Made by a program: the position numbers and the translations under genes. A DNA stretch of 64,000 bases from Chrysopilus asiliformis (taxonomy: Eukaryota > Arthropoda > Insecta > Diptera > Rhagionidae): assembly GCA_964034945.1 (NCBI GenBank), contig OZ035963.1, positions 40,695,090 to 40,759,089 on the forward strand. The letters are read 5' to 3'. Positions within the stretch are counted from its first letter, which is position 1, and every line of letters starts with the position of its first letter. Below the pieces are notes generated by a model. It was not told where the DNA came from. It made no database searches and saw nothing but the letters and a program-made list of their open reading frames with translations. Below, one piece after another: positions 33,244 to 44,850 of this stretch.

Positions 33244-33574
33244 CAGTCCAACGGGTCTATAGTTCAACAACTTAAGGTCTGAACTTCCGGGGGGCGGACT
33301 TTTGGAGGCATGAAGTTATGAAAATTGTTTTTGAGCCTTTTTTGTGAAAAAAAAGCGCAAACGGCAGCCAAAGTTGCTCATGAAACTGTTTAAAATGTAT
33401 AGTTAGGCATGTAAACGAAAACTTATTCAAAAATGGGGACTGGAATTTTCCACAGGATTCATTTCTGGCTCAAAAAGCCAAATGACCACAAAAAATGCTT
33501 CAAAATCAAATTTATGATTTCATTAGAAGCGAAGAGTGGCCCTCCATAAGTCCATAGCTCAACGTGTTGGACTA
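33244..33574. mobile_element. Possible short TIR element nested in the Tigger remnant
   Basis: CAGTCCAACGGGTCTATAG at the left faces GTTGGACTA at the right, with TA next to each. The inverted match is clear only for the outer 8-9 bp. It could instead be part of the Tigger element. Confidence 0.4.
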
Positions 33575-33586
33575 TAAACTATGATC

Positions 33587-33757
33587 TACTTTCGAGAATA
33601 TGGCTTGGAAACCTTCCAGATTACCAGAAATTATGCCACTCTTCAAGGTGATGAAAACATGTCTGCTCAGACATTTTCATTGGCTAGAAAAATCGAAAAA
33701 GAAATTGCTATCAACAAAAGCCGGCAAACTAAAATTTCCGAATTTTTCAATATGTAG
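33587..33757 (+). pseudogene. Tigger-like transposase, C-terminal remnant
   Basis: An open frame YFREYGLETFQITRNYATLQ, then SLARKIEKEIAI, ending RQTKISEFFNM and a stop. A Q-T-x-I/L-x-x-F-F tail just before the stop is a recurring end of Tigger/Jerky-type transposases. The DDE catalytic part was not recognisable in the rest of the element. Confidence 0.5.
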
Positions 33758-34119
33758 TTTTGTGATTTCTGTATGATCATTGCTTTTCCTATAATTTGTT
33801 CACCAAATATGCTTTGAAAGCAATTTTTATTTCTTTTGTTTTTATTTTCGGAAAATTTGTTTTTTTTAGTATGGAAATTACATTTACAGTATCAATAAAA
33901 GATAATAATACGTAAAACTGAAATTTTTTCAGTTCACCTGTATAAGCCGGAAACCTGTCTAACCCGGACAAATTTCCCGGCCACGTGCGAGTCCGGCTTA
34001 TACAGGTTTTCCTGTATATACATTTTTTTAAATAATTAACTTGAATGAACAATATTTTTTACTATTCCAGACCCTATATAATTGTACCAACTTAAAATAA
34101 TTTAAACTAATGCTAACAT

Positions 34120-35799
34120 TTAGCGTAACGCGAGAGGATAAACAATATTTTTGGTTTTCTGATTTGGTGCATAGATGTACAGAGTTCTGGGAGTTCCTAC
34201 TCTAAAGCAAGCAACATATAGTTGACCATGCGAAAAACATGGATTTTCTAAATTTAATCCGGCAACGCGCAGTGACTGCCCTTGAGCTTTGTTGATTGTC
34301 ATCGCGAAAGCAAGACGCACAGGAAACTGTAGTCGTTTAAATGTGAAGGGCAAATCAGTGGGAATCATTGGAATGCGCGGAATCAGCACATCTTCTCCTT
34401 TACATTTGCCATTAACAATTGTTGCTTCAATCACATTCGGCATCAGTTTTTTAACGGAAAGTCTGGTTCCGTTGCACAACTTTGGCGTGTTGAGATTCCG
34501 AAGGAGCAATATTGGTGAGCCAACTTTCAATGTCAATATGTGCGGTGGCATTCCAGCAGGCTCCAATGAGTTGAGAAATTCTACTGGATAATTAACAGCT
34601 TGATCCTCTTCTGTAACTGTGTCAATGGATTTGTATTTTGTAACCGCTCCAGGGATTTTTAATTGAATGTTATTATTAACTCGATTGACGTCATCATTCT
34701 TTGGAGCTAAGATAGCACGCTCGCATAGCCAATCGTGATTCCTGAAATTGTTGGCGATGTTCGGGAAAACCTTATTTTCAAGATCTTCAATTGATGACTG
34801 AAGTTGACAGAAGTTCAGTGGGAACGATATCTCCTGCGTTTCAGGAATGACTGGAAGTTTGCCGTCGCCCATATCCAAAAGTTGCTTGGCATATGTTTGT
34901 GCAGAAACATCTCCAAATAAATGCACACGCATATTAGTCGACAGTGTAATTTTCTTCACATGTCGCCAGAGAGCCGAATTCTTCAGGCATGCGTTCAGCT
35001 CGTCTGCTGGTGTTGATCTTGGAATGACGGGCAAAGTTTGACGGAAATCACCGGCGAGCAATATCAGAGCTCCGCCCATTTGACGCTGATCGCTTCGAAA
35101 ATCTCGCAGAGTACGATCAAGTGCCTCAAGTCCTTTCTTATGGGCCATGGTACACTCATCCCAAATAATGATTTGGCATGTTTTCAATACAGTTGCCATC
35201 CCAGATGTTTTTCCAATGTTGCAAAGAGGATCTGCAGCTAGATTTAAATTCAATGGTAGCTTGAGAGCCGAATGCGCCGTGCGTCCTCCATCAAGTAGCG
35301 TTGCTGCAATCCCAGATGATGCCACAGCCAGAGCAATCTCATGCTTCATTCGAATTTCGGCGAGTATCAAATTGAGAAGAAATGTTTTTCCTGTGCCTCC
35401 TGGTGCATCAAGAAAAAGAAGTCCACCATTTCCGCCTCGTACATGCTCCATAACTGTGTCGTACGCGAGTCGTTGATCGTTTGTTAAGCGCCTTTTCTGA
35501 GCCTCAACATAAACCTGTAGCGCATCGACGTCATATTGTTTTTCTCGCAATACGTCTCTATCGACAACATCGTTTCTGTCACGTACCGGTGAAAATAGTC
35601 CAAGCTGATTGAGGATTTTGTTGTTAATCGACATACACATGTCCTCAAGTGATATCAGTGCTTCATTGAAAATGTTTTCCGAATACTGTACATCCAGACC
35701 GGGGTTGTTTCTGCGTGCTCGGAGAAGTATGTCTTCGCTCATACTCTCTTTGTGTTTTTCCCATAGATCTTTGGGACCAGAAGGCGCACAGGTTGTCAA
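34120..35799 (-). pseudogene. Helitron helicase domain (Pif1-like, SF1)
   Basis: Motifs in order: LTNDQRLAYD; Walker A APGGTGKTFLL near residues 131-141 (about 35377-35410); SSGIAATLL; Walker B IIIWDECTM; LAGDFRQTLPVIPR; and near the end AMTINKAQGQSLRVAG and GQLYVACFRVGTPRTLYIYA. These belong to the Pif1/RRM3-related helicase that unwinds DNA during rolling-circle transposition. The domain itself is open to its natural stop, but it is separated from Rep by two frameshifts (a middle piece at 35663-36034 lies in a different frame), so the copy cannot make a full RepHel protein. Confidence 0.9.
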
Positions 35800-36167
35800 A
35801 ATTATGGAGAACAGAGTTCGTATTTGATTCAGATGCTTCTGTCAATGTATTGTCCCAATGTTGATCATTTTCAAGCAAACCAAGTTTGAAACATGCTTCT
35901 CTGTATGTCTGACACACTTGACCATCAATGGTTTTGATTGCTTGAAACGATGTTGGTCCTTTGACCACGTGAAGCAGCATTCGCAAATAGTAGCATTCAG
36001 CATTATTTGGATGAACAGTATATACTCGTCCCAATGTGGCAGTAGAAAATATGCCAGCTATCGAAGAATGCCTGGCGCCTCATTTTCTTCTGCAAAATAT
36101 CTTCGTCGATTGATTCCAAGTGTAATAGTTGGGAACTTCGTGATATAGCAAGGTTTTTGCGAATTCG

Positions 36168-38600
36168 TCAGTTGCACACAATTGGAAAAAAAGCGGTCAA
36201 TGTTGTGTTTGGTGGATCTGCAGCTCTCTGGGGTGCATTCTCTTCCGTGAAGTAGACTCGTTGACCGTTTTCCAAGTGAACACTGAGATGGATGACAGCA
36301 GGAAAGCGTTCATGAATGTCGAAACCAAGGATTCGCCATACAGCTTCATTACTGCTAATATAACGTCCCATTTGAAATTGTTCGACTTCATTGATGGGTG
36401 CGTTGGAATCCGCAAGTCCGAAAACTGCCATATCGCTGCCTTTATTAACATATTTACATATGTATTTGATAGATTTAACTGAATTGCAGGCCCCCACGTT
36501 GATATGCGCATTGAATGATTTCGAAAGAATAGGAGAGTAGGGCACAATCCACTGATTATCAACTTCAAAATCAACATTATTGATTTTTATAGTTGCTATG
36601 TGTCCCCCATCATCTGGTTTTCGTCGTCTGTACAGCGGATAACCATCGCCACCAGTTTGCGTTTCTTGGAGCATCTGACGTGGATACTTTTTGGTGCATT
36701 TTCCATCTTTCATGCATGGCGAATGAGGGTTGTGTGGTCCACATGGTCCGTGAATCATATGTTTTTTGACAATTTTATATAATTCTGGATCTTCTTCTGG
36801 ATCGGGCAGCTCAGCAGTAATGATATCGTCAATTTGAGTAGGAAGAATTTTTTCAACCAACCAAATTAAGATATGGGCATGTGGTAGACATCTTTTCTGC
36901 CATTCAATCGAATACATCCAGCAGCGAGTTTCTCTGTATATATGGCTGTTAGTGATGAGATCGATAAAGCGTATCAATTTTTGTTTGAAAATTCTCGCTG
37001 TGAGGTCATGCCGATGGGATGGTTGCTGGCCAGGCAGAAGTAAATCTTTGATTTCTGTCCAAGATGGATTGCATGTGAACGTGATGAAAAGATCTGGATG
37101 TCCATACTTGCGGACATATGTCAGAGCATCCTGAGCATATTCGTGCATGTGTCTTGGACTTCCAGTATACGAAGCCGGAAGTATAACCTTTTGTCCAATG
37201 TCAGTAACTGTTCCATCATTCGCAATTGCATCTCGCAAATGAATATACTGTTCGACTCGAAGCTTCGATTGATTGTAACGAATGTAATTCAGTCGTTCGC
37301 TTTCGACTTTTGCGTACATATCTACGATGAATTGTTGGAAAATTTGACGACACTTTAGGATATTTGCAAAAATTGTGCATCTTCTTCGGGCGCAGGAAGA
37401 AGTGACCCAATCTGATGATACACTTGTCCTTGGACTTTGAATGTAGGCATGAATTTTACCATATTTCACAATATTCGTCGCTCCAAACGATGTAATTTGA
37501 AAGAATGAGTTGTATTTCCGAATATGCTGTAGAAAGTGTTTCGACTCCCGATTAGCTCCAGCCACATAAGTTAAAAGTGTGCCTGGTGGCTCAGCCAGCG
37601 GTGGCAAATTGACTTTGTCATTGGAGCAACACATGTCAGGCGTTTCTCTTTGAAATTTCTTAGCGCCACAATGAGAGCACAAATTAGTCATTTTACCAAT
37701 GACAACATGGCGATTACAACTGTAATCGTAGTCTTTATCGTAATTGAACGCCGCTTTCTTGAGATCGATTCTCGTTCTTGATTGACTGCGCCGTGAGCGT
37801 TCAGTTTCCCGGCGCGCGTCCCGCTCTTCAGATGTTTCAGCAGCTCTTGAAGTAGAGGCTCTGATCCGGTCAGTTTCCCGACGTGCGTCTCGCTCTTCAG
37901 ATGTTTGAGCTGCTCTTGAAGTAGAGGCTCTGATCCCCTCAGTTTCCCGACGTGCGTCTCGCTCTTCAGATGTTTGAGCAGCTCTTGAAGTAGAGGCACT
38001 GCTCCGCTCAGTTTCCCGGCGTGCGTCTCGCTCTTCAGATGTTTGAGCAGCTCTTAAAGTAGAGTCTCTGATTCGCTCAGTTTCCCGGCGTGCGTCTCGC
38101 TCTTCAGATGTTTGAGCAGCTCTTGAAGTAGAGGCTCTGATCCGCTCAATTTCCCGGCGCGCGTCCCGCTCTTCAGATGTTTCAGCAGCTCTTGAAGTAG
38201 AGGCTCTGATCCGGTCAGTTTCCCGACGTGCGTCTCGCTCTTCAGATGTTTGAGCTGCTCTTGAAGTAGAGGCTCTGATCCCCTCAGTTTCCCGACGTGC
38301 GTCTCGCTCTTCAGATGTTTGAGCAGCTCTTGAAGTAGAGGCTCTGATCCGCTCAATTTCCCGACGTGCGTCTAGCTCTTCAGATGTTTCAGAAACTCTT
38401 GAAGTAGAGGCTCTGATCCGCTCAGTTTCCCGGCGTGCGTCTCGCTCTGCAGATGTTTGAGCAGCTCTTGAAGTAGATGATCTGCTCCGCTCAGTTTCCC
38501 GGCGTGCATCTCGCTCGTCAGATGTTTCAGCAGATCTATTAGCTGACAATTGCCGCGTATGTCTGGTTGATCTTCCAATGTTTGATTTTTTGAATGGCAT
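36168..38600 (-). pseudogene. Helitron Rep domain (HUH endonuclease) with repeat-rich N-terminus
   Basis: The start at 38600 (MPFKKSNIGRSTRHTRQLSA) is preferred over the upstream frame, which reads as low-complexity 5' flank. It opens with 11 copies of a 23-residue charged repeat (see the minisatellite feature). Then come conserved Helitron_like_N sequence (CSHCGAKKF, YIQSP), the HUH motif CLPHAHILIW (about 36865-36895) and the two-tyrosine motif KYICKYVNKGSD (36433-36475), which nicks and rejoins DNA in rolling-circle transposition. The catalytic residues appear present, but the frame stops at 36168 before the helicase. Confidence 0.88.
37795..38553 (-). repeat. 69-bp coding minisatellite in the Helitron Rep N-terminus (11 copies)
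   Basis: The unit encodes TSEERDARRETERIRASTSR plus a 3-residue linker (AAQ or AAE). The 69-bp period keeps frame, so copy-number change does not disrupt the protein. A five-unit block is duplicated: about 37803-37996 recurs at 38148-38341, an offset of exactly 345 bp, nearly identically. Because 69 is divisible by 3, the other two frames are also open, giving spurious ORFs. Confidence 0.92.
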
Positions 38601-38789
38601 TTCAAAAAATTTCCGGTACTTAATTTGCAGTACTAAATGAAAAACTAAAATCTTAAAGTATTTTTTACTTTTTCTTTTGGTTTTCTGATTTCCTTGATGT
38701 TCCAATTCAATGTTACTTTCCAATGTTACTTTCCCCACTTCCACAATTTGTACGCTTTTAAAGTTATTTCCTTCACCTTCAAAAATCAA

Positions 38790-40013
38790 TTTCCAAATTT
38801 TCCACTTTTTGTTGTCACTTTTAACAACTGATTTATTACTCCTTGGGTCTCTAGTATTTATATCCTCCTAGCGCCTTCATTATTTCACAATCGGTACTGG
38901 TCTATCTCTGGCTCCGCCCATTTCTGCCGAAAAGTTGAAAAAGTAATCTGGAAAAGCCAAGCAAGCTGCAATCGACTTTCAATTTAATGGTCATTAATAA
39001 TCGATTAATCGATCAACACATGTTTGATAATACCCCAGATGAAAACGAAGCTTCTTAAAGGTCCAAAACTGCACTGTCGGATGGCGTATGGATGATATTC
39101 GACAAAAACAACGCATTGACAACAAAAATTCCAAAAATTTATTTATATGAGATAAAAAAAACTGAAAAACTACTCGACAGATTTTTATGCGGTTTTTGAT
39201 GATCCGCGTTGCCAGGAGCAGGTTTTTAGCTATGTGAGATTTAAAAGATTCGAAACGGAAGGTCTTGTAAGGATAACGCAAATATCCTTTTTATAATTTT
39301 TTGTCGGAATAACGGGGCACTACGGTATGTGGCCAATAGGGCTTGTGAGCGGGCATAATTAAAAATATGTGACTTTTGAATTTGTTGATTGTAGGTGCTT
39401 TAGAACCGTCTGAAGATTCTGAAACCAATTGGTGTTAGTCGATATTTTATCAAATAACGGTACATCAAACGGCCAAACGCAATGTTTTTATTTTAATTAA
39501 TAGTTTTATTCTTTTTAAATATATTTCAGGACTAAAAATTGTTATTTTTTAGTAAAAACTCATTAAGAGAAACCAATAAAAAAAATTTTAATTGGTATTT
39601 TTAGATAAGCGAAATTATGAACCCAGAGTAATAACATTATTTTATTGCTCGGACTTAAAAATTTACCTGCAACATATGGCGATTATAAAATGGTTAATCA
39701 ACGATATTTTTGGGAAACCCTATTGGTAATTAACACAATAAAGTAAGTCCTAGGAAGTATGGATGCAATTAAGCCCCAATTAGTGGTCAATTAGAAATCA
39801 TTAATAAGGGATTAGTACTGACTGAAGTAATTAATTAGGGATCAGTACTGACTGGGGGTGATTCACGTAATCACTTATCTTCAGGTAAGAACCTTTATAA
39901 TTTTTGGTCTAGGACTATTGGAATTACAGACCGTGATTTTTAAATTAAAATTAGTACGAACTTAAACTTATTGTTAGTGTCGACGAATCGTATAACTTTT
40001 TAGTGAGAATTTT
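38790..40013. other. Intervening DNA with an inverted Helitron fragment
   Basis: About 39165-39290 matches, in the opposite orientation, an internal part of the Helitron at 31461-32162 (GATTCGAAACGGAAGGTC, ACGCGG-like and CAGGAGCA blocks). At about 39806 and 39842, GGGAT(T/C)AGTACTGACT occurs twice in direct orientation. No gene seen. Confidence 0.5.
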
Positions 40014-41439
40014 GACGTGGATACGTCTTGGATTTTGGTAATGGGAGTACAAATTAGAAAATCGGCTTGCTGCCATGATAACAAATTTGCAATCGATGAA
40101 ACTCGATAGTTTGTGGTGATATCTGAACAAAACCTGTGTTATAAGATGAGGGCTACATTAAAGCATTGTATAGGGTATTTTGTTATGTTAAACTATGTTC
40201 AATTATGTATTTAAAAAGCAAAATCAAAATTTTTACTCCGCTGTTATGCTGTGTCTGCTGCTTGCAGTACAGATTTCACATGTATACTCTTTTTATGCTT
40301 TCTTTGTGTGTATTGAATCTCATATAGAACTTGATTGTTTCTCTTCTCTAAATGGGTTGTTCTGATTCTGGCTATTCATATTATTTCGGTTCAATTCGCT
40401 TTGGAGGAATTGAAAAAAATTGAAAATAAAAATCACTCTCGAGAAAACGAAATTCAGAATTTCAGTAAAACGCTCCAAAGAACGTGAAAAAATTATGGTT
40501 TTAATTTGCTTTGAGAACACAACTTTAATGCTGGGACCGAGATATCGCTCGCTTACTAATGAAATGCATACTTATATGTGTGTGTGCATCATACCCAACA
40601 GCAGCCATCGCTCGAACCTTTCATTCATTTTTATGCAAAGCATGCAAACCGCTTTGAACAAGAGCGGAAAACTTAAAGAGAAACAATTTCGATCTTAACT
40701 TGGGGGGAGAAGGAAAAATGTGCATCGATCGCATGGCCGAATTAAACACAGGTCCGCTGGTTGCTTTTTAACAGCCACCATTTTGCTACGTCATTGGCAA
40801 GAAATATCGGTGCATTCTTTCTAATGTTGATTGTGTGTGCGCTAATTTCAATAATATTTCATATAAAAAGGGAAAATTCCCATTGAATCGTATAAGAATT
40901 TCTTGCCGATGACGTCAGAGCCAGAAGCAACTGAGCTGTCAAACAGACCTTGTATAATTCGGCCATGGTTTTGAACACTGTTTTTAGTTGCTCTAAATTG
41001 AAATTGCTTCGTTGCTTTTATCGTGTAATTTTATTTTATTTTTATTTGTTTTTTATCTATGGGCGTTTTCATAAATTCAAGTTCTGCAAATAACACAAAA
41101 GATTTTTCTTAATAAATAACCCAGTTTATGTTATTTGTTTAGTTTACTTGTTATTCGTTTAGTTTACGAAGAAAATGTTTTGTGCAATTTGCGTAAGTTC
41201 CGAGTACATTTATGAAAATGCCCTATTAAACATTGTTCGTAGTGTTGCAAGTGAAATTTGAGTTTTAGGTACAAGATGCCAAAATTCACCAAACGGAAAG
41301 TCAAATCCCGTACCATTACGGTCAATCAAATTGTTTCTTTAGTTTCCTTTTCACTAAAATTTCTTACTTAAAAATCTATTGGCGATCGTTGTAGGCGGAT
41401 CCACGTCTTCTGACCGTCTCTACGAGACAGACACCTTGC
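40014..41439 (+). repeat. Interspersed repeat family X, copy 3
   Basis: Starts GACGTGGATACGTCTTGG and ends GAGACAGACACCTTGC, with the short exon-like frame start ATGCCAAAATTCACC near 41276 as in copy 2. A 232-bp MITE (40734-40965) is inserted. The TTACTTGTTATTCGTTTAG region shows a short local duplication near 41142-41163. Confidence 0.75.
40734..40965. mobile_element. TIR MITE inside family X copy 3
   Basis: Ends TGGCCGAATTA and TAATTCGGCCA are perfect inverted repeats, with a further ACA/TGT match inward. The segment is absent from family X copy 2 at the matching position. The target duplication is not clear. Confidence 0.7.
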
Positions 41440-43507
41440 GTTTTTTTCCAAAATGAAGTAGATAATGCGTAACGAAGATGTTTTCAATATTTTAGAGCAA
41501 TGTGATTTTAGTCAATTACAAAAATTAATCGATTCATTTTTGCAATCTCTTCTCAGTTCATTTCCAATATTTTTACCGGCACCTAGTGCCACTTCGATTT
41601 GTGGCGTCTATTCTTTGCAAATTGACTTGTTTTCCTTGTTGGGTATTTTGAATATTTTGAAAATTTTTAAGTTTGGCTTTTTATTACTTTTTTTCTTATA
41701 ATTCACAATTCAATTTTTAAGTTTGTCTTTTTGTTACTTTTTTTCCTCCATGTTTACGCCTGATCTTTACGCTGTTATTTAATAGCGAAAAATCTGTCCC
41801 TGATAACGCGGATCATTTTGGGAAAAACCTTGTAAAAATCGGTCCAGTAGCTTTTGAGTATATTAAGGTCATACATACATATATGCGAACATCAATTTTT
41901 TACATATAGATTTAGAATGCCAAAAATCCAACTTAAAGAAACTTAAAAATCAACGTAATCCTTACGGGACCTTTCTTTAGAGTTATTGAAACTGGAACGC
42001 GACCCCGGAAAAACCCTTGTGCCGATTTTCCCGGGAAAAATGGGAAAAAGGATATTTTCGTTATCCTAAAAGGACCTTCCGTTTCGAATTTTGAAATTCC
42101 AACTCCAGATTCGTGATCAGCGACCTCGAAAACCCCTTATGGCCGATTTTTCCCATGAAAAACTGGAAAAGATATATTTGCGTTATCCTTACAGGACCTT
42201 CCGTTTCGAATTTTGAAAATTTAATACCGGATTCGTGATCAGCGACCCCAAAAACCCCATAATGTCAATTTTTCCGGGGCAAAATGGAAAAAAGGACATT
42301 TATGTTATCCTTTCAGGACCTTCCATTTCGAATTTTCAAAATCTATATAGCTAAAAACCTGCTCCTGGCAACACAGATCATTTTGCAAGAAACCGCGTAA
42401 ACATCGGTCCAGTAGTTCTTGAGTTTTGTAATCTCAAACCAACAAACCAACCAACCAACCAACCCACAAACTTCCATTTTTATATATATAGATTCCTATA
42501 TAGTACATTCCTATTCCAAAATTTAAATTTCATCGTTTTTACTGTAGAGAAAAACGTAGGGAAAAATGACTCTCCACGTAGGGAATAAATAGGGAATTTT
42601 GCTCTTGAACTTTCGGCAACACTGCAGGCAATACGAATTCGTGTATGATTCACTCGTTTTGATCGTGTATTTCATTCGATTACATTTTACTTGACGAGTG
42701 ATGGGTTCGAAGAATATTGTTTTGATAAAATGTAAGTTTTTTTGTTGGTATTTTGGCTAATTTTCTCCAAATTATATTTTATGTTGAGAGGGCATTATTT
42801 TGTGTGCAAGAAATATACTTTGTTTAATTTTTAAAACGAAGCTTACAAATCACAAACAGTTTGAAATAATGGTGGACTGCATGAAAGAGCATAGAAAAAT
42901 ATATGGGAACAGAAATACGTGCTCGTACTATTTGACATATAAAGTCAGTGTGAAGTTAGCTGCGAGTGTGAAAATCGATACCAATTCAAAATAAATTCGT
43001 GTGCGCAAATCGTATCGTGTGTCGATTCGAATCGTGTTCGCCGATAGGCCCTCATATTTATGTACCACAATCCTATTTTTCAGGTACTGTTTCATTGTTT
43101 CTACATATTCCATATTACAGTCACAGCTCTCGTTACCTTTGCATGGAAAATGTAAACTATCTAGAGCGGACAAAAATTATTGAATATAAAACCCACACGG
43201 CTCCTAATACGTTTACTTTTTAAAAAATTAAATTGTAGTTGAATATATTTGGTGGTGTCAATTAAAATGACAACAAATTTTAATTTTTACTTTCTTATGC
43301 GAGGTATAATCATAGAAAAATATAGTAAAATAGAAGGTTTACAAGCAACAAACTTTTTGAAATATTTCCCCTACAATTAGGGGAAAATCTTGCTATCTCT
43401 TGTTTGCAGCGCAAATAATAGCCTCTCAAGACTCATTTGGGAAAGAACGAGATTTTTATACAACCTTTGTAAATTGTTGAGATCCAGCATTGCCACATAT
43501 ATATGTA
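41440..43507. other. Helitron remnants and unassigned DNA
   Basis: A Helitron 5' end is readable on the minus strand at 42492 (GA then T on plus), with a (CCAA)n run near 42443-42470 behind it; a second 5'-end-like junction lies near 41910. Tandem, diverged copies of an internal Helitron segment with TTATCCTTACAGGACCTTCC fill 41930-42340. From 42493 to 43507 nothing is recognised except a ~50-bp inverted match (43010-43060) to about 29465-29525. The short frame at 41465-41701 (MRNEDVFNILEQCDF) has an exon-like start but no known family. Confidence 0.5.
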
Positions 43508-44095
43508 CTAGCAGACCCTACGTTGGCAGCTAAAAGTTTTTTGTATAAATTTTAGAATGCCAAAAACCATAAATAACTTAAAAAGTTTTGGGAAAAAATG
43601 TTATCCTTACAGGACCTTCCGTTTAGCATTTGAAAAATGGAACGCCGGATTCGCGGACAGCGACATCGAAAACCCCTTAGTGTCAATTGTTTCAAGAAAA
43701 TTGGAAAAAAAAACATTTGCGTTATCCTTACAGGACTTTTCGGTTAGAATTTTGAAATTTCAACACCGGATTCGTGATCAGCGACCCCAAAAACCCTATA
43801 ATGCCGATTTTTCCCAGGAAAAATTGGAAGAAGGATATTTGTGTTATCTTTAAGGGACCTTCCGTTTCGAATTTTGAAAATCTAATATCGGATTCGTGAT
43901 CACCGATCCCAAAAACCTCCTTATGCCGATTTATCCGAGGAAAAACGGGAAAAAAGATATTTATCCTTAGAGGACCTTTCGTTTCGAATTTTGAAAATCT
44001 AATATCGGATTCGTGATCAGCGATCCCAAACATAATGCCAGTTTATAATATTTTATAGGGCTTATAGGTCAAAGATAAAACAAATGTTTCTAATA
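43508..44095 (-). mobile_element. Helitron 3' half, tandemly expanded
   Basis: CTAG at 43508-43511 preceded by A (plus strand), then GCAGACCCTACGTTGGCAGC, is the 3' end of the same Helitron family as 31461-32162. The internal segment with TTCGTGATCAGCGA repeats about four times between 43640 and 44030 (unit roughly 120 bp). The 5' end is missing; satellite begins just to the right. Confidence 0.72.
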
Positions 44096-44559
44096 ATCAA
44101 TAAATAACGTCCGTCAAGTTAGCACTACAACTTTTGAAATTAGAAAAACTTTTTATTGGATTAATTGTCGCTTAATTGTCGTGATTTTTTCGTAAAAGAA
44201 AAAAAATTGTCGCGCCCATATTTTTCAAAAAAAGCGTGTGTAGTGCTAACTATGTTGCATAGTTAGCACTACACACCCTAGAAATCGGGTAATTCGCACG
44301 TTGAATTGGAAACTAATGATTGGATTAATTGTCGCTTGACCGTTATGATTTTGTCGTAAAATAAAAAAAACCCGTCCCGAACAATTTTTTAAAAATTACC
44401 CCATTTAAAACCAAGTGATGGTCTAGTTAGCATTACACACCCCAGAACTGGGGTAATTCGCACGTTGAACTGGAAACTAATGATTGGATTAATTGTCGCT
44501 TGACCGTTATGATTTTGTCGTAAAATAAAAAAAAACCCCGTCCCGAACAATTTTTTAAA

Positions 44560-44719
44560 TGTAGAGTTCAATCGAATATCCTTGTGTATCGTATACAATA
44601 CAATCGAATAACCAAATCCCGCTTATAGCCAAAGTTCGGTAGAATAAAAAGATAAAGTAGCCAGTCGATAATAAACCGCAAAAAGAGCCAGACGAGTTGT
44701 TTTTATTAAAGTCCCTATA
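44560..44719 (+). repeat. 5' LTR of the gypsy element (160 bp)
   Basis: Starts TGTAGAGTTCAATCG and ends AAAGTCCCTATA. It differs from the 3' LTR at three of 160 positions by direct comparison (about 2%). Confidence 0.9.
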
Positions 44720-44850
44720 GAAATTCAGAAGTGGAATCAGTTAGAGCCCAACAAAAGAATTTTTTTTTCGCCTGCTCGCAATTGGTTTTAGACTAAGTTT
44801 AAATAATTAACGTTGGTACGAGCATAAGTGCTAAAATAACATCATACGTG

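Larger units (their letters stand above)
32513..34014 (+). mobile_element. pogo/Tigger DNA transposon remnant, 1.5 kb
   Basis: Ends CAGTCAAACCTGTATAAGCC and (inverted) CAGGAAAACCTGTATAAGCC match at 18 of 20 positions and are flanked by TA (32511-32512, 34015-34016). The TATAAGCCGGA motif is repeated several times near both ends. A C-terminal transposase remnant lies at 33587-33757, and another short TIR element (33244-33574) may be nested inside. Confidence 0.85.
34120..38600 (-). mobile_element. Autonomous-type Helitron, decayed (Rep-helicase)
   Basis: A minus-strand Helitron coding region in three frames: Rep (36168-38600), a middle segment (35663-36034) and the Pif1-like helicase (34120-35799). 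Together they have the order and length of a RepHel protein. The 5' TC and 3' hairpin-CTRR ends were not located, so the limits given are those of the coding region. A pogo element ends 100 bp to its left. Confidence 0.88.

Noticed and set aside
34289..35476. Plus-strand ORFs up to 109 aa
   Set aside because: Antisense shadows of the Helitron helicase.
37688..38605. Additional long ORFs on the minus strand through the Helitron repeat
   Set aside because: They are the other reading frames of the 69-bp minisatellite; a period divisible by 3 keeps all frames open.
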